The notes under the pieces are model-generated. The model worked only from the letters and a program-made list of their open reading frames with translations, made no database searches and was not told where the DNA came from. From Scedosporium boydii (taxonomy: Eukaryota > Ascomycota > Sordariomycetes > Microascales > Microascaceae), in NCBI GenBank assembly GCA_002221725.1, contig NJFT01000152.1:1-64000 (forward strand): DNA of 64,000 nucleotides. The letters run 5' to 3'. Both the position numbers and the translations under genes were made by a program. Numbering within the stretch: the stretch's first letter is position 1; every line of letters starts with the position of its first letter. Of the stretch, positions 8,581 to 21,978 are shown piece by piece.

Positions 8581-9535
8581 AGCTCAACATATTCGCTCCG
8601 GGCCGGGCCGGAGAACGGAGCAAGGGCGTGTTGATAATACCTAAATAGAACAGAAGAACGTGGGGTGGAGTTAGCAGAAGTAGTCCTCGAGGTTGGATAT
8701 GACCTGACGGCTAGATACATAAATGCAATCTATTATTGATCGTTGCCTCCCTCGACATTATGGTTCCTACCGCAATTAGAAACGGCGAAGTAAATAAAGC
8801 ACTCTTTAGCCTCCTCGTCAGTCCTGTTGACCGGACAAGAATATCCCAATCTGGGGCGGAGCCATCATGTCCAAGTTGCCCTTGCTGAAAATGATTCCGA
8901 TCCTCTTGTAGACTTCATGCATATGGGTGCATATGGGTTCATCGCACATCTTACTGCGCGGCGCGTTCTTGTGTCTTTTTCCTTGTGGTGTGGAGCGGAC
9001 ATTCGCCTCACCCGCCCCAACTTCGCAGTTTTGGCATCGGCCGTGCAACGTCGTAATCTCTCCAATGCACAAGCTCTTCCCCACATCCATGTTGATCCAT
9101 CCATCTTGGGGAAGGCCCATCGCACCATCCCTGAAACAGCCTAGGGTCGCCGGGGATTTGGTGCAATTTGAGGGGTACAGAAGCTTAGCTTCGCAGAGCA
9201 GTGAGCCCATGATGCTGCTCATCATGTCATGAAAACTCAGGCGTGTACCTTTCCTAGCTTGTTCAAGCTCGATTCTACCTCCGATGAGCCTCGGTAGCTT
9301 CTCAGCTCCGTGCCAGTTTTAAGCATCAATTCCCCATCCCAGCAAGCCCTCCTTTTCCAACCCTCTCCTGATCCTTAATTATGGAAGGTTAAGGCCCGTG
9401 ACGTCTCAGCTCCAGAATTTGTCTTCAATTCATTTCTTGCTTTTATTTTTCTCTTTTATATATATATATATATATTCCTTTTCGTCGACCTTCTCTCTTG
9501 TCGAACACAACTACAGATAATACCACATCCTAATC
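8581..9535. other. Intergenic; promoter of the paraoxonase-like gene
   Basis: Contains a (TA)n run at about 9457-9475, roughly 60 nt before the ATG at 9536, and a C/T-rich leader. Nothing else is recognised. Confidence 0.5.
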
Positions 9536-10928
9536 ATGGCAGGTACCAATCTACGAGCGACGCTCGTAGCTCTCTTCGCCATCTTCCTGGCATCCACTTA
9601 CGGCCCCGACGTCTATCGATGCCTCAAAACGGTCGGCCTCCTCCGCAAGCTCGAGAATACCGCCGTTGCGAGCTCGGCAGATTTTGTCCGGATCGAGGAC
9701 ACGGCTCAGTGCGAAGACGTCCATCTCCATGAGCCTAGCGGTCTGCTGTTCACCACCTGCGAGGACACCATTGTCCCGCGATCTAAATGGTTCCCTCCGC
9801 TGGCAAATTTCGACGATCCGAGCATTGCGGCGACTTCCCAGGGCTCCATTCATGTCGTCGACCCAAAGGTGCGCTGATGGCAATAGTATACCCGCAACAA
9901 TGATTCTTTAGACAGGTGCTGATAGAAATCCTTCGTGCTAGACCTTCAAGTCCCAGAGGCTCACTATCGACAACTTCAACGGCCCCTTCATTACCCACGG
10001 GTTTGACATCGTCGCCGACCCCGAGCAGCCCGAGGACGCTGTCTACATCTTTGCCGTCAACCACGTCCCCAACCCGGAATACGTCGCCGCCAAAGCTGCC
10101 CAGGAAGGCTCCCAGGATCCCAACGCAATCCCCGATAAAGCGCACTCTCGGATCGAGCTCTTCTATTACGTTATTGGCGACTCGTCGGTGAAGCATGTCC
10201 GCACAATCAGCCACCCTCTGATTCAGACGCCCAACGACGTGTATGCGCAGAGTCCGAACTCCATCTTCGTCACAAACGACCACTACTATCGGGAGGGCCA
10301 TATGCGTGCCGTCGAGGACTTGCACTACCGAGCGAAGTGGTCTACGACGATCCACCTGCAAATATCTGAACTCGAATCGTCTGATGCAACCGCCGGCGTC
10401 ACGGGGAGGGTAGCGGCAGAGAACCTCCACAATAACAACGGCCTCGGTCATGGACGAACTTCCGACGAGATCCTCATCGCCAGTTGTGTCAGCGGCACGA
10501 TGCACATCGCCAAGCTGCCTGCTGACCCGACCACTTCCAACATCACCGTCGTGGAGGACGTCATCGTCGACACCATCGTCGACAACCCCAACTATTTCGC
10601 CGACCCGTACGCTAAGAGCACCGGTGGCGAGGATAAGAGCGGGTTCCTGCTGCCCGGGCTCTCTCACGCCATCAACATTGGTCATAATATCCACGAGGCC
10701 GAGGCTGTGGACGGCGCCATGGTGTACTTTGTGCAGAAGGATGCTGCGGTGCCTGGGGGCTGGAGGAAGAGGCTCATTTTTGCGGATGATGGGACGAGGC
10801 TTCGGTCTGTGAGCGCGTCGCTGATGGTTGCGATTGATCCGGCGGAGAATGATGGGAAGCGGCAGGCTTGGTTGTTCGCTACTGGGTTCGTGTCGAGCAA
10901 CATGATTGCTGTCAAGGTGGATCTCTGA
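9536..10928 (+). CDS. Paraoxonase/arylesterase-like secreted beta-propeller (439 aa)
   Basis: Exon 1 is 9536-9868, the intron 9869-9941 and exon 2 9942-10928; the frame joins in phase 0 (VDPK / TFKSQ). The N-terminus has a hydrophobic signal or anchor (TLVALFAIFLASTYG). Family features are ITHGFDIVAD, PNDVYAQSPNSIFVTNDHYY and the late LSHAINIGHN. These match the serum paraoxonase/SMP-30-like six-bladed propellers of fungi, whose members hydrolyse esters or lactones with calcium. The conserved Asn and Asp in NDV and TNDH fit metal binding. The substrate is unknown. The gene stands alone between long intergenic stretches. Confidence 0.85.
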
Positions 10929-12046
10929 GTGGGAGATGGAATCTTAGATTGTGGAACGGTGTGCTCATCTCCCAGTCGAGCTCGGCAGCTAGATATATAG
11001 GAAAAGGGAGCATTAATGTTATATTTTTATCGGAAATATCAGGAAATTTATTGACTTCTATAAATTACTATTTATATAGAAAACGGGGTGGTTTAAAGTA
11101 GCGGGGTACGTGGGATGGTCAACTTGGGGGCTAGTATAATAAAGTAATGGCTGCAATGTCTGGCCATTGACTTGAATATTGTGGATTGCTCCGTGTCTGA
11201 GGTCCTGATGTAAACCGGACCCAACTGGAGCTGGAGCTACAAGAACTTGATAAGTTCCTTCCTTAAGTTACGATGCGCATCAAAATAAGCTCCGCATAAT
11301 CATTCAACCCAGTTCGGCACTAATTACGCTTTTAGTCCAACGGTCCTCTCCGAAATCTCTCTTTTCCCCTCCTCGTCCCTCAAGTCTCTAACCATCCGAG
11401 TTATCTAGATCGCGCTTCTTCCCATCTCGTCTCTTGACTGTATTTCATTATTTCATCACTCTAAAGACAGGGTCTTATTTCTTAGGCGTATCCGGCAATC
11501 CCTGGAATCTCCAATTAAACTAGTATCTCTTTTAAACACCTTATCGATCATTTTCCCCTCAGATCCTCAGTTTGGCCGAGTCAAGATCTGCCGGACCAAG
11601 CCTGGTCGTCGCCTCTTCCAGAGTTCTATCTCTCGTATGATCGCGGATCAATTTTGTCTCACAAGACTTGAATCCGCTGGAGACGACCCAAGAGAGCACT
11701 CATCTCCGTAAGACGGATCTTTCCTTTCCTATCAGTTCTCCCTTCGCGTCGCCCGCCCCAAGCTTCACCGATCTTCTTCCCCTTTGATAACCCTGGTTCT
11801 CAACTCCAGCGAGCAGAAAGCGGGAAAGGGCGTCCATACAGCGGAAGGGCCTCGGAATCATGAATCAACCTATCAACGTTTCGCGTCTACTCAAAACCAG
11901 AGGCAAGGACCTAACCACTCATTGTCCGGAAAGAGACTCAAACAAGATCAATCATCAACTCCACTTCGCTCCTACCCAAGAGTTATTCATTATTTGATTT
12001 CAGCGACGCGTTATCACAGCTGAGACAACGCCAATTCCAGCCCGTT
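10929..12046. other. Intergenic; C/T-rich leader of the F-box locus
   Basis: AT-rich near 11030-11100, then pyrimidine-rich from about 11330. No gene is supported. Confidence 0.5.
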
Positions 12047-13277
12047 ATGTCGACCTCTGTTCCGGGCTCACTCCCGAACGGACAAATCGGAGCCAGTCTA
12101 AACGCTGAGACCGATTCTATCCGGATGCTCATAGCCAGCTTTTTCAAACTCAGCATCGCCCCGAGTTCTCCAGCAACAGCCAACCTCGCGGACCAGCCTT
12201 CGGACGATAGGTATCGAGAGAATACACCTGGTTCGTCAACGTCTCCCACAGCATCAGCAATTGAGAGTCTTCCAATCGAGCTACTGCGCCTTATAAGCCA
12301 CAAGCTATCCCCTGAAAGTCGCGCCTCTCTGGCAGTCACGAGCCGTTCCATGCTCGCTGTACTCGGCACGGGTGTCCTGAACCTGAGCCGCGAATCTGGT
12401 GATAGAATTCGTTTCTTATGCCTTTTGGAAAAACAAGGCACGTTGCCGTCCCACATTCTCTGCCCCTATTGTTCAGTCTTCCACAGACCCGTCATGCCCA
12501 CGTCGTGGGTTTCAAAGGACCCGAAACGTCTGTGTTATAAGGCCACGGGAGGACGCCGGCGGTGCGAAGAGAAGGCGGCCATCTCATCCTGCGACGTTTC
12601 ATTTTCGACAGTTGCCGCGATTTCGAGGTCGGCCCGGCTCTCGCTAGGAATGTTCCCGCCAACGATCCTTGATACATGTGTCCGACATGGGCCTGAAGAA
12701 GGGAATCAGCCCCTTATCCGGATCTATACAGCGTGTAAGGTTGTGGATGGCACGTCCTGCTACGAACCAGAACATGCCTATATTCCCGGTCTTCGGGAAT
12801 ACACGCTTTGAGGGCTGCAGCAAGACTCAGGGAAATATTGAACCGCTCGCATGGTGCCCTTGGGCAAATTTGCCGCCATAAGTGATGGACGGACGCATAC
12901 AATTTCATCCTCCCCGAGCCTAACCAGGCTATTGGACAATTTGCTGAAGCTCAACATGTCTGTCTGTGGTCGCACCCACTGGGGTGTTCGAGGCAGGAAT
13001 GCGGAATCCTTCCCTATTCCATTTCGGCATCCCGAGTTTGTCAAGCCTGCCCAACTAATTACCTAGCTGAGAGGAAGGACGTCCCAGGTCCTAGTGGGCA
13101 TTCACCGCACAGAGCCGTCGTGGTGACAACCTGGCATGACCTGGGCGGCGGTGTAAACGAGCATGGTTCCGAATGGGCGCTCTTTGTGGGCTGGCGTGTT
13201 GTATGGCCTCCCGCTATTGAATACAATGCCCAAAATGCCGCCATAGAGGCGCAATGGAAGGTTGAAAAAGAGCATTG
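12047..13277 (+). pseudogene. F-box family protein, copy 1 (decayed)
   Basis: The ATG at 12047 opens a frame with a Ser/Pro-rich lead and then an F-box-type segment (ESLPIELLRLISHKLSPES). A Cys-bearing motif (ILCPYCSVFHRP) typical of a fungal F-box-like family follows. The frame ends at 12811. The remaining homology resumes in another frame (RAAARLREILNRSHGALGQ) and runs to a stop at 13277. The shift lies in tacacgctttg, where two extra bases (ac) would explain it. A second lesion is TGA at about 12885, where Trp is expected. The rest (RAVVVTTWHDLGGG) is intact and matches copy 2. F-box proteins recruit substrates to SCF ubiquitin ligases; this copy is probably dead. Confidence 0.7.
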
Positions 13278-13589
13278 AACGGGTGCCTGATGTAGACGGG
13301 AGGGAGAGTGTCTAACGGGTGGAGTGCTTCGACTTTACCGCATGTCAGAATACACGTTCTTGATGGACATTACTCCTACCACCTGATCGAATATCAACAA
13401 GAATTGCGGAAGCACTACGGGAATTCAATAACCGCACGACAGACATTCTTCCTATAATGTGATTGCGAGAGCACGATGCTGAACCCAGCCCAGCACACGA
13501 CGAGAAAGGCCAGAAGAGATACAAATGACGTAGACGAACTGAGGTCCAACAAAAGAGACATCAGAATAGATAGACGAATAACATTCAAC

Positions 13590-14391
13590 GGAGCCAAACA
13601 GACACTACAGGACGATAAGGGAGAATTCAGTTATCGGGGCCAAGGGCGAAAGGGGATCCGTGGTTTGAGCTGTTACGGAGGTGGGCAACGATTTTGTTGG
13701 CAGATCCCGTCCACCACAATCGCGGCCATCGCGAGATCAGCGAAACACTCGTCGGACCTTTATCTGACCAGAGCTCTGGACCTTCATGGAAGATTTGGAT
13801 TGGCTGGAATCAAACCGTTCATAAAGGTATCTATGAACTGGAAAGTGACCGAGGGTCACGTATTGCTTCGGACAAAGTCGTGCTTCTTTTCACTCACCTC
13901 GGGTGTTGACGCCATGCGAGCAGCTGATGAATTGGAGGCAATTGTGAGCCGCTCATATTATGCCCTGGTACACGTCTGTGGTCAGTCACACTTACTGGAC
14001 GGATAGATACAATTTTATCCTCCCCTCTCTCCATAAGAGGCCAGAGTATGTCGTTGCTCGTCACAAATGCTTCTGGTCTCATTCATTGGGGTGTTGAAAC
14101 CGGAATGTGGGACTCTGACTGAATTCCTTTCAACCAACCAGATTTGCCGCGTATGCCCAACTATTTATCTCACGGAGAAGCTGGGTCTGCCCAATCCTAG
14201 TGGCAATTCACCTCAGAGGGCCGTCGTGGTGACAACTTGGCACGACCTGCGTCCGGATGAAAGCCCCTATGGCCTATGATACCGAATGGTTCCTCTTTAA
14301 GAGTTGGGGCTACAGGCCCCCTGTCGACCCTCGGTATGACGCCTATGACGCCGCCATGAAAGCTCGGCAGAGATATGAAAACAGGCATTAA
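13590..14391 (+). pseudogene. F-box family protein, copy 2 (5'-truncated, decayed)
   Basis: Homologous to the C-terminal two thirds of copy 1. TTIAAIARSAK aligns with STVAAISRSAR, AADELEAIVSRSY with the RAAARLREILNRS region, and RAVVVTTWHDL occurs in both about 1.1 kb apart. The endings YENRH and KVEKEH also align. Stops and frame changes interrupt it (for example after 14006), and no F-box segment is visible upstream. It is a tandem duplicate further decayed than copy 1. Confidence 0.65.
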
Positions 14392-15960
14392 ATAGGCACT
14401 CGAGGTTAGATGGGAAGGATAGTGCCTGCGGGATGGCGCAGCTCTGCCGAATGTTAGAAATCACTGTCTTGATAGACATTACTCCTACTGCAACCCTATT
14501 GAATAGGTGGTCTTGGATACGTGTATCAAGTTTCCTAATCTTGATATGAGAGACTCGAGACTATGCGGTTCGGAAATCATGATGAAACTATTGCATATGT
14601 ATCGTATGTATAATAGGAGCCAGTAGAAGGGGGGAGGGGGGAGTTCAACGCACGAGAGAACTAGTCCTTCTTAACATCGGGCTGCAATTGTGAGAGGACA
14701 TCAGAATGAATTGAAATACCATAGATACTCATACCTCAGATAAAAGAGACGAAAGAATGCGCATGCAGATCACACCCCAACCAGACCCTCCGACTTGCCT
14801 CTTCAGATATCAGTGCCACATTCCAAAAGGATAACGCGTCTTTCATGAATCATAACGGCCGTAGGCGCAATCCAATATGCGCCCACAAAGAAGCAAAAGC
14901 CTACGTTCTAGAAGGTGGCTGCATTTCGGTTTTGCGGATCGCCCTGGAGCTTCCCTCTCCTCCATATCCGGACGTTTCCAACATCCAACAGCAGTCTGCT
15001 TCTATGTAACTCAACCGTGGCGAGGAACGATCGCTCCTTTCTTCTTTTCTGGCAGGACTGAGCTCTCATTTGATATTCCTTGACATTGTCTTATTGTCCG
15101 CCGGTCAAGATGTGGATGGGCGCTGCATGGTAGAAGAGGACTGGCCCCCGCGAAGTTTGCTCATCAGATGGGGATTGGGCTCAGCTTCGAAAGGGGCATC
15201 TGGGCTATCGACACGCGTCCCGACCTGATCGACGCCAAAATTTTCCAGTCTCTTTTTTCCCCTACTTTGTTCGCCGTCGTAGGCGGGAATTGCGCTCCTC
15301 GTCGCCGGATCACTGTGACCCGCATCGCCCACGGCTAGCACAGCCTGCGTCATTCGCATCGACGCTCTAGGGGAATGAGGAGAGAATTCGGTCATTGGAC
15401 GAAAGGGAAAAGGGAGGGGCCCGGTGTTGCGGCTGCTATGGATATCGACAGTATCGTTACTGATATCGCGTCTTCAGTTATGGAGGTCTGGAAATAGATA
15501 CAAGAGATGAGAGACCAGACTAGGTCGATACAGGAACTATGTCCCAACTCTGATAGAGCCGAAGGTGAAACTAGATAGGAGCGAATACGACACTAGGACC
15601 CCCCGCCCCTGTGCTTGTCCTTCGAACTTCCCTATTGATAATACCTTCGAGTGGCGGTGGGGATCAGCTAAGGTGCATATTCCTCTTCCCATATTTCATC
15701 TCTGAACCGCCACCACATTCCAACGTTTTGAGTTGAGAAGCTCAAGCAAGTAACAGATTTCTACTATAATATACGGTCTTTCAACATAGTAGACAGCTAG
15801 TTCCTCAGCGTCAAGCTCTCACACATGCCTACTTTACGATCACTTCACTGCACGCGCGGGGGTGTCGTCCAACACACTGTTTTTCGCATCCTCAAGAATG
15901 CAGTCGCCGCCTTCCAGGCAGGACCCATCATGTCATTCATCTAATAAAAATCAAAGTATA
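14392..15960. other. Intergenic, no gene supported
   Basis: A G-run lies near 14628-14642. Short open frames here have no domain. Nothing else is recognised. Confidence 0.5.
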
Positions 15961-16092
15961 ATCCCAATGTTCCCAGGTACGCCGGCCGTCCCGACCGGAT
16001 AACTGCAAAATGAACCGCCGGGTATTTCAGAAATGCAACAAATTTGACGGATATATCCCAATGTCCCCAGATACGCCTTGGCCGTCCCGACC
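15961..16092. repeat. Imperfect direct repeat, two copies about 94 bp apart
   Basis: atcccaatgttcccaggtac at 15961 and atcccaatgtccccagatac at 16055, each followed by a gccgtcccgacc-type sequence. It lies just downstream of the sugar transporter. Confidence 0.6.
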
Positions 16093-16186
16093 AGAGTCAT
16101 AACTAGACATTTCACGACAGATAAAAAAAAAGGAGTCATATAAAAAAACACATGTGGGTGGAGTAGGTGGAGGTTTTGGGGGCCCC

Positions 16187-18000
16187 TTAGACCTTCTCCA
16201 TGGTCTCGACCTCGATGCTCTTCTTCTCGCTCTCGGAAGAGCTCGCGCCGGTGCAGACGTAAGTCCTGAACTTGCGAGCAGGGAGTTTGGCGTAGAACTG
16301 TGAAGGGGGGGGCCTGAGTTAGCAGGTGTCGGATAGCAGTGTGGAGAGAGGAACCGAAACTTACCATCTCGTCAATCTCCTCAAGCGTCCTGCCCTTAAG
16401 CTCGGGAAGGAAGAAGAAGACCCAGACGGCGGCGATGATGCAGGAAGGTGCCCAGATGAAGCCATATCGAGGACCCCAGTTGAGGGAACTGGGGTTAATG
16501 AAGTAGGGGGCCGTGAAGGTTGTGAGCCAGGCGCCGAAGAAACCGACGGCGGCGGCGAGACCGAAGGTGTAGGATCGGAGGCGCTGAGAGGGGATCTCAC
16601 CACCGGCCAGCCAGGCGTAGGGGGCAATCATACCCTGGAGTTTGGTCAGCTTACCGTTGTGAAAGGAGAAAAGAAGGGAAAAAGAAGAGTAGCAAACTTA
16701 CGTTGTAGCTCATCATGTACAAGCAAGATAGAGCGACAACGACCTTGCCGGTAGTCGAGGTACCAGGGTTCTTGTGGTACACGATGGCAATAATGAGCTG
16801 AAGGATACAGCAGCCCAAGAGACCAGTGGTAAGGAGAACGCGACGGCGACCGTAGCGCACGACGATGAGTGAATTAAGAAGAATGGCAATGATGCCGATG
16901 GTACTCAGGACGTTGCTCATGGCGAACGGGTCGCTGACCTTGGCCATGGTGAGGAAGTACGCCTTGTACGCAATGATAAACATGGAGCCTGAAGCAGCCT
17001 GGAGCGTGACGGAGCAGACGGCTAGGATAGTACGCCTCCTGTCGACGGGGTCCCTGAACATATCCCAGATACCGACGCCGCTGGTGGTTTCTTTCTCCTT
17101 TTCGATGGCGGACTTGATCTCGTTGGCCTCGCCTTCGGCATCCCAGCCGACGGGGCGGAGCCAGCTGAGGGATTTGACGCCTTCTTCGTACTTGCCCTGG
17201 AGGATGAGCCAGCGGGGGGACTCGGGGATGAAGAACATGGCGATGGTGAGGAAGGTGGGCACGACGTAGATGATGCCGAGGGGGATGAGGTAGGAGGACT
17301 TGTCGGGGCGTTTCGCGGTGGCCCAGTCGATGATAGTGCCGACGAGGGTGCCCTGGAGAGTTTCATCCGTTAGTTTAATTGTCTTTCTAATCCTACCCAA
17401 CTGCATTGCCATGCGAGATACATACAACAGAGGTGAAAAATTGGAACACTGTTAGGAACAGTCCACGGTACTTCGCAGGGCTAGACTCCTGGATGTAAAG
17501 CTGAGAGAACGTCATGAAGTAGCCGTTTGCCAAACCGATAAGGAATCGACCGGCGTAAAGGGCACCGATGGAGGTGGTAGTCATCATGATAATATTCGAG
17601 ACGGCGCAGAGCAGACAGGCGAGCCAGAGGCAGTGCTTGCGGCCGAGCTTGGCGGCGGCGACACCGGCGAGACCGGAACTGATGAAAGCGCCGAGGGTCA
17701 TGAGGGAGGAGATGAGCTGTTGTCGGGTGGTTTGGATGTTCCAGCCGTTCGGCACCTTGGGATCTTCATAGCCGAAAATCTTAAGAAAGATCTTGGGTCA
17801 GTACCGTTTCAATTGATTTCCGGCCTGGCTGTTCAATTGGATGTAGAGAGAAAGTGTACCTTCAAGAAGCCCACCATGGCCTGGAGACCTCCGATCAACC
17901 CGAAATCGACACCATACTGGAAAGGAGAAAATATCATCACACCACAAGCGAGGAAGACCTTCCAGTGGGCCCTCCAATTATCCGCGTTAGCGGTCGTCAT
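16187..18000 (-). CDS. MFS sugar transporter, 12-helix type (508 aa)
   Basis: Five exons: 18000-17860, 17779-17426, 17352-16702, 16634-16365 and 16297-16187. All introns are phase 0 with GTRNGT-type donors (first GTACAC). The protein shows the sugar-porter signatures GRFLIGLANGYF, PESPRWLILQGKYEEG and PELKGRTLEEIDEMF, the last split by the final intron. The length is normal for the family (about 500-550 aa), and it sits in the plasma membrane. It belongs to the broad fungal hexose/maltose/quinate-type group; the substrate cannot be read from the sequence. The nearest gene with a possible link is the oxygenase 2 kb away. Confidence 0.9.
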
Positions 18001-20195
18001 CTTGAAGATTTGTGCGTCGACTCTTGAAAGAAGAGAAGGTGTAGTTGAGAAGGAAAGGGGGATAAACAAGAGCTGTCTTGTGAGATTTCCTCTTTCCTTT
18101 GAAGGCTTTTCTTCTTTTCACCAAGGAGGTAAGTAGACTACAAAAAACCAACAGATCACGGACTGGCTGTCCCAATTTTATAAGAAAAAAGCTATGACCA
18201 GCCGAAGACGAAGGGCGTAGCATTCACTTGTCTCTCAATCCTGCGTGGGAGACTCCTCGAAGTGCCGGTGTCCTAAGCACTGCAGACCCCTGGCAATCCT
18301 ACAGCCTCTTTGGGCACAGGATGGAACATTGCCACTACACCCGGTTAGCCTTTCCTAGCATCCTAGCCAGATTAAGATTAGGGCAACGCGGGGTACGGGG
18401 TATCCCCAGCTCTACCCCACACCGGGAGATGGGCAGGATAGCTCTGAGTGGCTGTTGATCAAAGATAACCTCGTTTTATTGGGGTAAATATCTTTGGCGA
18501 GCTTGCTCAATGCGGTCCTGGTCATGTGGAGCCTGTTTCGTGGACCAGTCTATCGGACTCAAGCACCCGAAATAGAGGCCAATGCGAGTCTGGCGGGCAC
18601 AAGGAGCCACTGGGTGTTCCAGGGGACAATAGTGGGCTCCCAAAGAGAGTCAAATGAATATTATTCAGGAGCAAGTGCATTTACGCACAAGGCCATAATA
18701 CATCTCCATCTACCACGTACAGAAAATTCATCTCTTGTTCACGAGCTACACAGGAAATGTCCGGTTCTGACAAACCGACTCAAAGTGTATCCTAATTGTG
18801 TCACATAGACTGCTCTCAATCTAGGACGGAGTTGTCGTGTGAAGCTTAAAGGAGGTCCTGTGGCTGTCTTGACGTTTCCGGGATAATCGAGATAGTGTCG
18901 GCAGTCGAGCAGAGCCTCGTACGGTTTACGCGGCTCTTGAGTGGAGGACAGCTGAATCTCAGAAGATCTTAGGGCGCCTTGACTCGTAAGGATCTCGACT
19001 GCGTTATTGGATCGATTACTTCAGCTGTCGGCCAGCAACGGCAGGGCGGCATGCTACACCGAACCTAATATCTACTAGTACGAGGAATTTTCTTTTATCG
19101 AAGGCTAACTCATCCAAGGCAGTTGATGGTAGGAGAACTACAACCCTGCGGATGCGTAGGTGTCCTTGCGCAGTGTTAACAGGACGACGATCAATACCAC
19201 GTTAAGTCCCATGACGCATGTGCGAAGTCAAGGTTCGAATTATTCTCTCATCTCAGATGAACAGGGACTGCATGTGGTAGCATTACCAACCAGGGAGAAA
19301 ATAAGCTGAGCCGAATGTTCTGTAAGGACGGCCTGAAGCGAGACACACAACTAAACCGTAGACGCAGTCCTTCATGTCGACGTAACTGTCTGGCTATGCG
19401 AGCTTGGCATGGGGAAAGGTTGGGGTAGCTCATTCCCGAATCGAGACCTCGTCATGCTTGTGTGGCAGGGACACGATCCGGGTGCTCACCCCAAAGGAAG
19501 AAGCCGAGTATATTGCCCAAGACGCGTTATACCGCTGAACCTATTCATCAATCTATCTTATGATTGTGTTCCTCGACAATATATGCCGAGAAAAAAAAAT
19601 CTCAACGGAAGACGGGAGACGAAAGACTGCCGTTCTGTTGGCCTGAGATGACATCTGAGGAGAGAACATCGAATTATTTGATGATATTCATGCTTCCGAT
19701 ATGTTGGAAAGCTCTTAATAAATAACTATTCCGTGTAACCCGGTAGACAGCTCGCTGGTGCAAACGAGGTCAGGCCTATTTTCCCTGTTTCGGCATCCAG
19801 CATGCCTTTCCGATAGAAGACAGGGCACGGCTATTGTGCCGTTTCTCCCCCTTCGCTAGCATGATTCCGATGGGAGCCCGGTTCCTCTCACTCCCCACTA
19901 CTTTCGTTAGCATGGAGAGCGAAGAGAAGCTTCCATTGATGTCACCAGTAACGAGGCGAATTAGTATATGATATATTAAGGGGGCATGCGGATACATACT
20001 GCAAACCCAGCCGCTAGTCACATTTAGTATTCGATAGTGCCCGTTTACTCGCGTTTCTGGTCACAAGTCCTCTGCAAAGCCCTCTGCAATTCCAATTCGA
20101 CCCTATCTTGTCCTTACCCCTGCTGTGGGCTCCAGCCTATCCACCCTACAAAGCCAAGGACAGAACCTAGTGCAGATATCAACCAAGTATACGTT
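18001..20195. other. Long intergenic stretch, no gene supported
   Basis: Contains the divergent promoters of the sugar transporter (minus) and the oxygenase (plus). Short frames (for example 18494-18808) have no domain. Nothing else is recognised. Confidence 0.5.
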
Positions 20196-21978
20196 ATGGC
20201 TCACGCATTTACACTGTTCCCAGACGATCCTTCGGGGTACACGAACGGCCTCAAGTCGGACGACAGAGCCAAATATCCCAACACTCCATTTTTCCAAGGT
20301 CCACTAAAAGTTTCCCGAGTAGAATGTGACGTGTTCGAGCTCGAGACGTCTGGGGAAATCCCCAAGGACATCAACGGCACGTTCTACCGTGTGCAGCCCG
20401 ACCCCCAGTTCCCACCCATGTTCGAGGAGGACGTCAACTTCAGCGGCGACGGAAACGTGACGGCCTTCATCTTTCAGAATGGGCACGTCGACTTGAAGCA
20501 GCGGTACGTGCAGACCGACCGGTTCAAGGCCGAGAGGCAGAATCGCAAGGCTATGTTTGGGAAATATCGTAACCCATACACGGACAATGAAATGGTCAAG
20601 GGCATCATCCGGACGGTGTCGAATACCAATATTTACTTTTGGCGCGGTGCCTTGCTGGCGTCTAAAGAGGATGGTCCTCCGTACGCCATGGATCCGACGA
20701 CGCTGGAGACCATCGGGCGGTATGATTTCGAAGGGCAGATGAAGGCTCCTTGCTTTACGGCTCATCCCAAGATCGACCCGGAAACGGGTGAAATGGTCGC
20801 ATTCGCCTACGAGGCAGGTGGTGATGCGCACGATGCTTCGCGTGATATCGTCGTCTGGACATTTGATCCCGTTACTGGAAAGAAGACTGAAGAGACGTGG
20901 TACAAGGCTCCCTTCTGCGGCATGATTCACGACTGCGCTTTGACCAAGAACTACCTCATCCTTCCCATGACGCCCATCGTGGCTGATCTTGAGCGGATAA
21001 AGAAGGGGGGTAATCACTGGGCATGGGACCCTACGAAGGATCAGTGCTACGGAATTGTACCGCGCAGAGGTGGAAAGCCAGAAGACATCGTCTGGCTCCG
21101 GGCTGACAATGGTAAGTTATTCGTTGCCGTGTCTTGCTGTTTTATCATGCTTTTCCTCTCTTCCTATTTTTCATGGACCGAAATACTAATGCGCTCGTCG
21201 CTTTTTGTCAGGTTTCCATGGTCACGTCGCTGGTGCATACGAAGACGAACAAGGCCGCATCGTCTGTGACTTGACAGTAGCAGACGGCAACGCCTTCTTC
21301 TGGTGGCCGCCCGACGACGCCGGCCCCGATGCCGTCCAAAAGTCCCTGCCCCAACGTCAACGCCTGATCTCAGACACCTTCCGCTGGGTATTTGACCCAA
21401 AGAGTCCCACGGATACTCGCGTCACGCCCTTCAAGCTCTACGGAACCAACGGCGAATTCTCCCGCATCGATGACCGGTTCGTCACGAAGCGGTACAGCCA
21501 CTTTTGGCAGTTGCAGTCCGACAAGACGCGCCACTACGATATCCAGAAGTGTGGGCCTCCTGCGGGAGGTCTCTGGAATGTCATCGGCCACTACAACTGG
21601 GACACGGGCATTAAGGATGAATACTTCGCAGGACCTACTTGCACTTTCCAGGAGCCCGTCTTTGTGCCTAAAGCAGGCGAGAGTGCCGAAGGAGAGGGCT
21701 ACCTCATGGCTCTCCTCAACCATCTCGACGTGCAGCGCAACGACTTGGTAGTCTTCGATGCTCTTAATCTCGCAAAGGGTCCGATTTGCGCACTCCACCT
21801 CCCCGTGAGAATGAGGATGGGACTCCACGGAAATTTCGTACCCCAGAGCGACATTGACGACTGGAATAAGCGGAGGCAAGGGGATGAGGGACCTGTACAG
21901 ATTGCCAAGGAGCCGTTGGCATGGCAGGTGAAGCTGCCTCAGGAAAGGGGGGCAAATTGGGTCAATGGCTCCGGTTGA
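20196..21978 (+). CDS. Carotenoid oxygenase / lignostilbene dioxygenase family (560 aa)
   Basis: Exon 1 is 20196-21111, the intron 21112-21211 (gtaagt ... gtcag) and exon 2 21212-21978. The start is the first ATG of the frame that precedes the conserved N-terminus ([14 protein letters not shown]). Four His ligands of the non-haem iron are visible: H190 ([11 protein letters not shown]), H245 (GMIHDCALT), H308 ([10 protein letters not shown]) and H511 (GLHGNFVP). The family cleaves C=C bonds of carotenoids or stilbenes with O2. Cytosolic fungal members without targeting signals often act on stilbenes such as resveratrol and release two aromatic aldehydes. The aromatic decarboxylase nearby favours an aromatic substrate over a carotenoid; that is inference. 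Confidence 0.9.

Noticed and set aside
9783..10694. 303-codon minus-strand frame
   Set aside because: Antisense shadow of the paraoxonase-like gene; Val/Asp-rich shadow composition.
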